Below, piece by piece: positions 61,663-64,000 of a stretch of DNA of 64,000 nucleotides. Origin of the DNA: Mesaphorura yosii (lineage: Eukaryota > Arthropoda > Collembola > Poduromorpha > Tullbergiidae); contig WIXG01000157.1 of assembly GCA_009869945.1 (NCBI GenBank), positions 108,058-172,057 of the forward strand, read 5' to 3'. The notes below the pieces were generated by a model that made no database searches, was not told the DNA's origin, and saw only the letters and a program-made list of their open reading frames with translations. Both the position numbers and the translations under genes were made by a program. Each line of letters opens with the position of its first letter. Position 1 is the stretch's first letter.

Positions 61663-63839
61663 GCATGTTTTTGTCGTTCGCGTTCTTTCATTCCTCAGTC
61701 ACCACCTGCTCCCTATTTCTTGTTGGTTCTGGACTGGGACTTACAGACTTACGTACTTCTTACGTGACGCAACGTATTGTTGAATCGTACAATCTAGCAC
61801 ACTGAATCATGCCAAATCTTGTCTGATGTAGTCTTGACGTGCAATTTTCACTTGTGACCGCCTGAACTTGGAACGCGACCCGAATGCCGTGCCATTGTGC
61901 AGGAACAAAATAAAAGCCACGCTATTCCAGTGCGAGTGCAATACAAAGAAAGGCTCAAGTCAGTCGTCTCGTAACCGATTTCTTATTCGAAAGACTTGGA
62001 CCTGAGCGGCAGATGTCCGATGCCTGTTGCTAAATGCTGAATACCTAATCCCCGTCCCAGTCCCGTATTTTTTTACGGTTGGAGCGTGTGTCGTGTTATT
62101 ATTATTGTTATTATGAACATGATTATTAAAAGCTGTTGTTGCTTTGCTGTTGCTCTCTTTGAAAGGTTTTATGAGCAACGACGCTGTATCAAAATCTAAT
62201 AAATGCATTATGTAACGTGGTCATAAATTTGGGCGAAATGAAACTGAAAATGGTGAGGTGGTGCCTGCGCCTGCTGCCTTTTCTTTTCTTTCCTGGCTTG
62301 CCGTTTTTTTTTATTTTTCTGTTTTCTTTCCGTTCGTGCACACCTTGACATGACACTTCGCAAGAATTGTTCGACACTAACACAGGATATTCTCAAGAAA
62401 ACATGCAATCTTATGCCGAGAGCTGAATTTTACTGTACACGCGCCGGTGTCAGCGTGAGGGTGAGGGTGAGCATGAGTACACGAGCATAAGGCGAAAGAC
62501 GCTTGGCTTGACTGGAATTAAAGTGAATATTACACATATGTCAAACAGAAACAACAATCATTATCATTATCATCATCAGCAATCAACGTCTCATAATTAT
62601 CTCCACACCGGCACAACACAAGCGTGCTGCTGCTGCTGATGAATCGACCGTGTGGCGTACTCTCATTTTCATTTCACTGGCTGCTAACTAGCGACAGCGA
62701 TTCGGTTTGATGCTCTTTTCCATTTGTCACCATCATCGCCAGCCAGTCAGCCATTCGCATGACGCGAATGCTTTGTTTTCGGGTAAACCAAAAATACACT
62801 TTTGAGACTTGAGACGCAAGGCTGCTGCGACTGCGCGTGTGACTGCTGCTTTAAAAGGCTTAAAAGGAACGCGTATTTGTCTTTTAAAAATACCTTCCTC
62901 ATCTTCATCTTCATCACAGCGCGTATCAAGATGGAAATGGGTTGTCAGAGATTCTATTCTATTCTCGTACCTCTTCAGAATGGTCCACAATTTTAAATTT
63001 AGACGCAAGTCGGCATTCGGCGTGGCATCGTATTGCCTAAATATGTATAAAAAGACTGGCAACCCACTCTGCGTGTGTACCTACATTTCGCGGTTCACAG
63101 TTCGCAGTCTGAGACAGTCAAAATTTTGGATAAAGTCCAACCAGTTCTTCTCTCTTTTACATTCTCGAAATTATAAACATTCTAATACATTAACATGACT
63201 GCAATTCCTGTTGGGAATTCTTTGCCGACCGGCGGGGCAGACAGACGCAGACAGTGGGAGTCTCATAATAATTTTAAAACGAACATTATGCGAATATTTA
63301 TTGGTCTCATTCATGATCGCAGTTTGAAGGGAAGGACGGACTGCGCTTAGCATGCAAGTTCGACTCAGAACTTGGGCGATTATATTCGCGTTTCGTGTAT
63401 CACGTTCGTATGAAACCAAACCGCGTTATATCGCGCATTGTGTCTGGTCTGCGTCTTGGCTTAGCTTGGCGATCGCGTCGCGTCTGGAATCTCGCAACCA
63501 CGCAGAAGGGAAATGACACAGGACATTGTATAATTGTGAGGAACATGTGGTTACGCACTGCACATGATAACGCTGGCTTGTTAACCCGTGACGAATTGAA
63601 TCGCGAGGAATTCCAAAGACGATTACGAAGATTACGAAACTAATGACTCCACGAGCTCCGTATTTTGTCATATGTGGGCTACGTTACGTAACCTCGGAGC
63701 ACATGTGACGGTGATTAGTGATTAGCGCTCGCACAAGTCGAGGATCAAGACATGACGGCTCAAAATAGGAAGCTGGGATGCGAGTACAGGATCGGCGATC
63801 GGGTTATTGTTGGCATATAATCTCAGTCTGCCCGAGCGG

Positions 63840-63855
63840 AAAAGCCCGGGCTTTT
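63840..63855. repeat. Perfect 16-nt palindrome with T-run
   Basis: AAAAGCCCGGGCTTTT is perfectly self-complementary and is followed by two further T residues. It lies in GC-rich sequence unlike its AT-rich surroundings. Confidence 0.6.
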
Positions 63856-64000
63856 TTGGTGCTCGGATTCGGACCAGAGCCGGAGCCGGGCCCCGAGTTC
63901 TCACCGAGACGCGAGACGCATTTTCCTTGAATTGGTATTCACGTCTCGCATGTGAACCATGCGAGACTGCAAAAGTGTACTACTCCACTTTTACTACGAC

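Larger units (their letters stand above)
52330..64000. other. Gene-poor region, right part
   Basis: About 11.7 kb with no supported gene. It holds several TTGGCTTGGC motifs (listed as a repeat and a finding), short microsatellites and a perfect 16-nt palindrome near 63840. A strong TATAAAAAG at 63046-63054 might serve a gene starting beyond the window, but no downstream exon was recognised. Confidence 0.4.

Noticed and set aside
62733-63062. Minus-strand open frame with a DEDEDEE acidic run
   Set aside because: The frame starts at TTG, the acidic run is the complement of a TCATC-type simple repeat, and no homologue is recognised.

Overview
This is a eukaryotic, almost certainly arthropod, nuclear genome window. 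The protein-coding genes are split by canonical introns of mostly 60 to 110 nt, there are no bacterial-style operons, and TATA boxes with a CAGT-type initiator appear at some starts. The Pitx homeobox protein encoded here resembles, from memory, the Drosophila Ptx1 protein more than the vertebrate ones (alanine-rich stretch after the homeodomain, a KVPSPL motif and a C-terminal SACQY). A crustacean, springtail or other pancrustacean would fit; the species cannot be fixed by eye. Base composition is moderately AT-rich. Exon models below were built by hand from reading frame, splice consensus and family similarity. All nine multi-exon models close in frame, but no transcript evidence was available.

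Left third (1-21.6 kb), gene-dense. From left to right: two tandem paralogous small secreted or membrane proteins of an unrecognised cysteine-motif family (274-814 and 1559-2245, +); a radial spoke head protein of the RSPH4A/6A family (3432-6368, +), a component of 9+2 axonemes; an acid sphingomyelinase (7070-9575, +) with saposin and metallophosphatase domains; a small glycine/alanine-rich secreted peptide (9828-10155, +); a convergent gene with a C-terminal alpha-crystallin/Hsp20-like domain (10265-11260, -); an 11-finger C2H2 zinc-finger protein (12429-16173, +); and, convergent with it, a Myb-repeat protein resembling SNAPC4/SNAP190, the DNA-binding subunit of the snRNA-activating complex (16545-20260, -).

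Middle (21.6-43.5 kb). The paired-class homeobox gene Pitx lies on the minus strand (21713-35256). Its six coding exons are separated by introns of up to 6.7 kb, in sharp contrast to the small introns elsewhere. Upstream of it lies about 8 kb without recognisable genes, containing a foldback element with 87-nt inverted arms at 41823-42357.

Right (43.5-64 kb). One compact SWEET-family sugar transporter gene (43668-44670, +) is followed by about 19 kb in which no gene could be supported. That stretch contains short simple repeats and a recurrent TTGGCTTGGC motif. The wide non-coding space around Pitx fits a developmental regulatory landscape, but this is inference. The genes look functionally unrelated to each other apart from the tandem paralog pair; no multi-gene pathway is evident.
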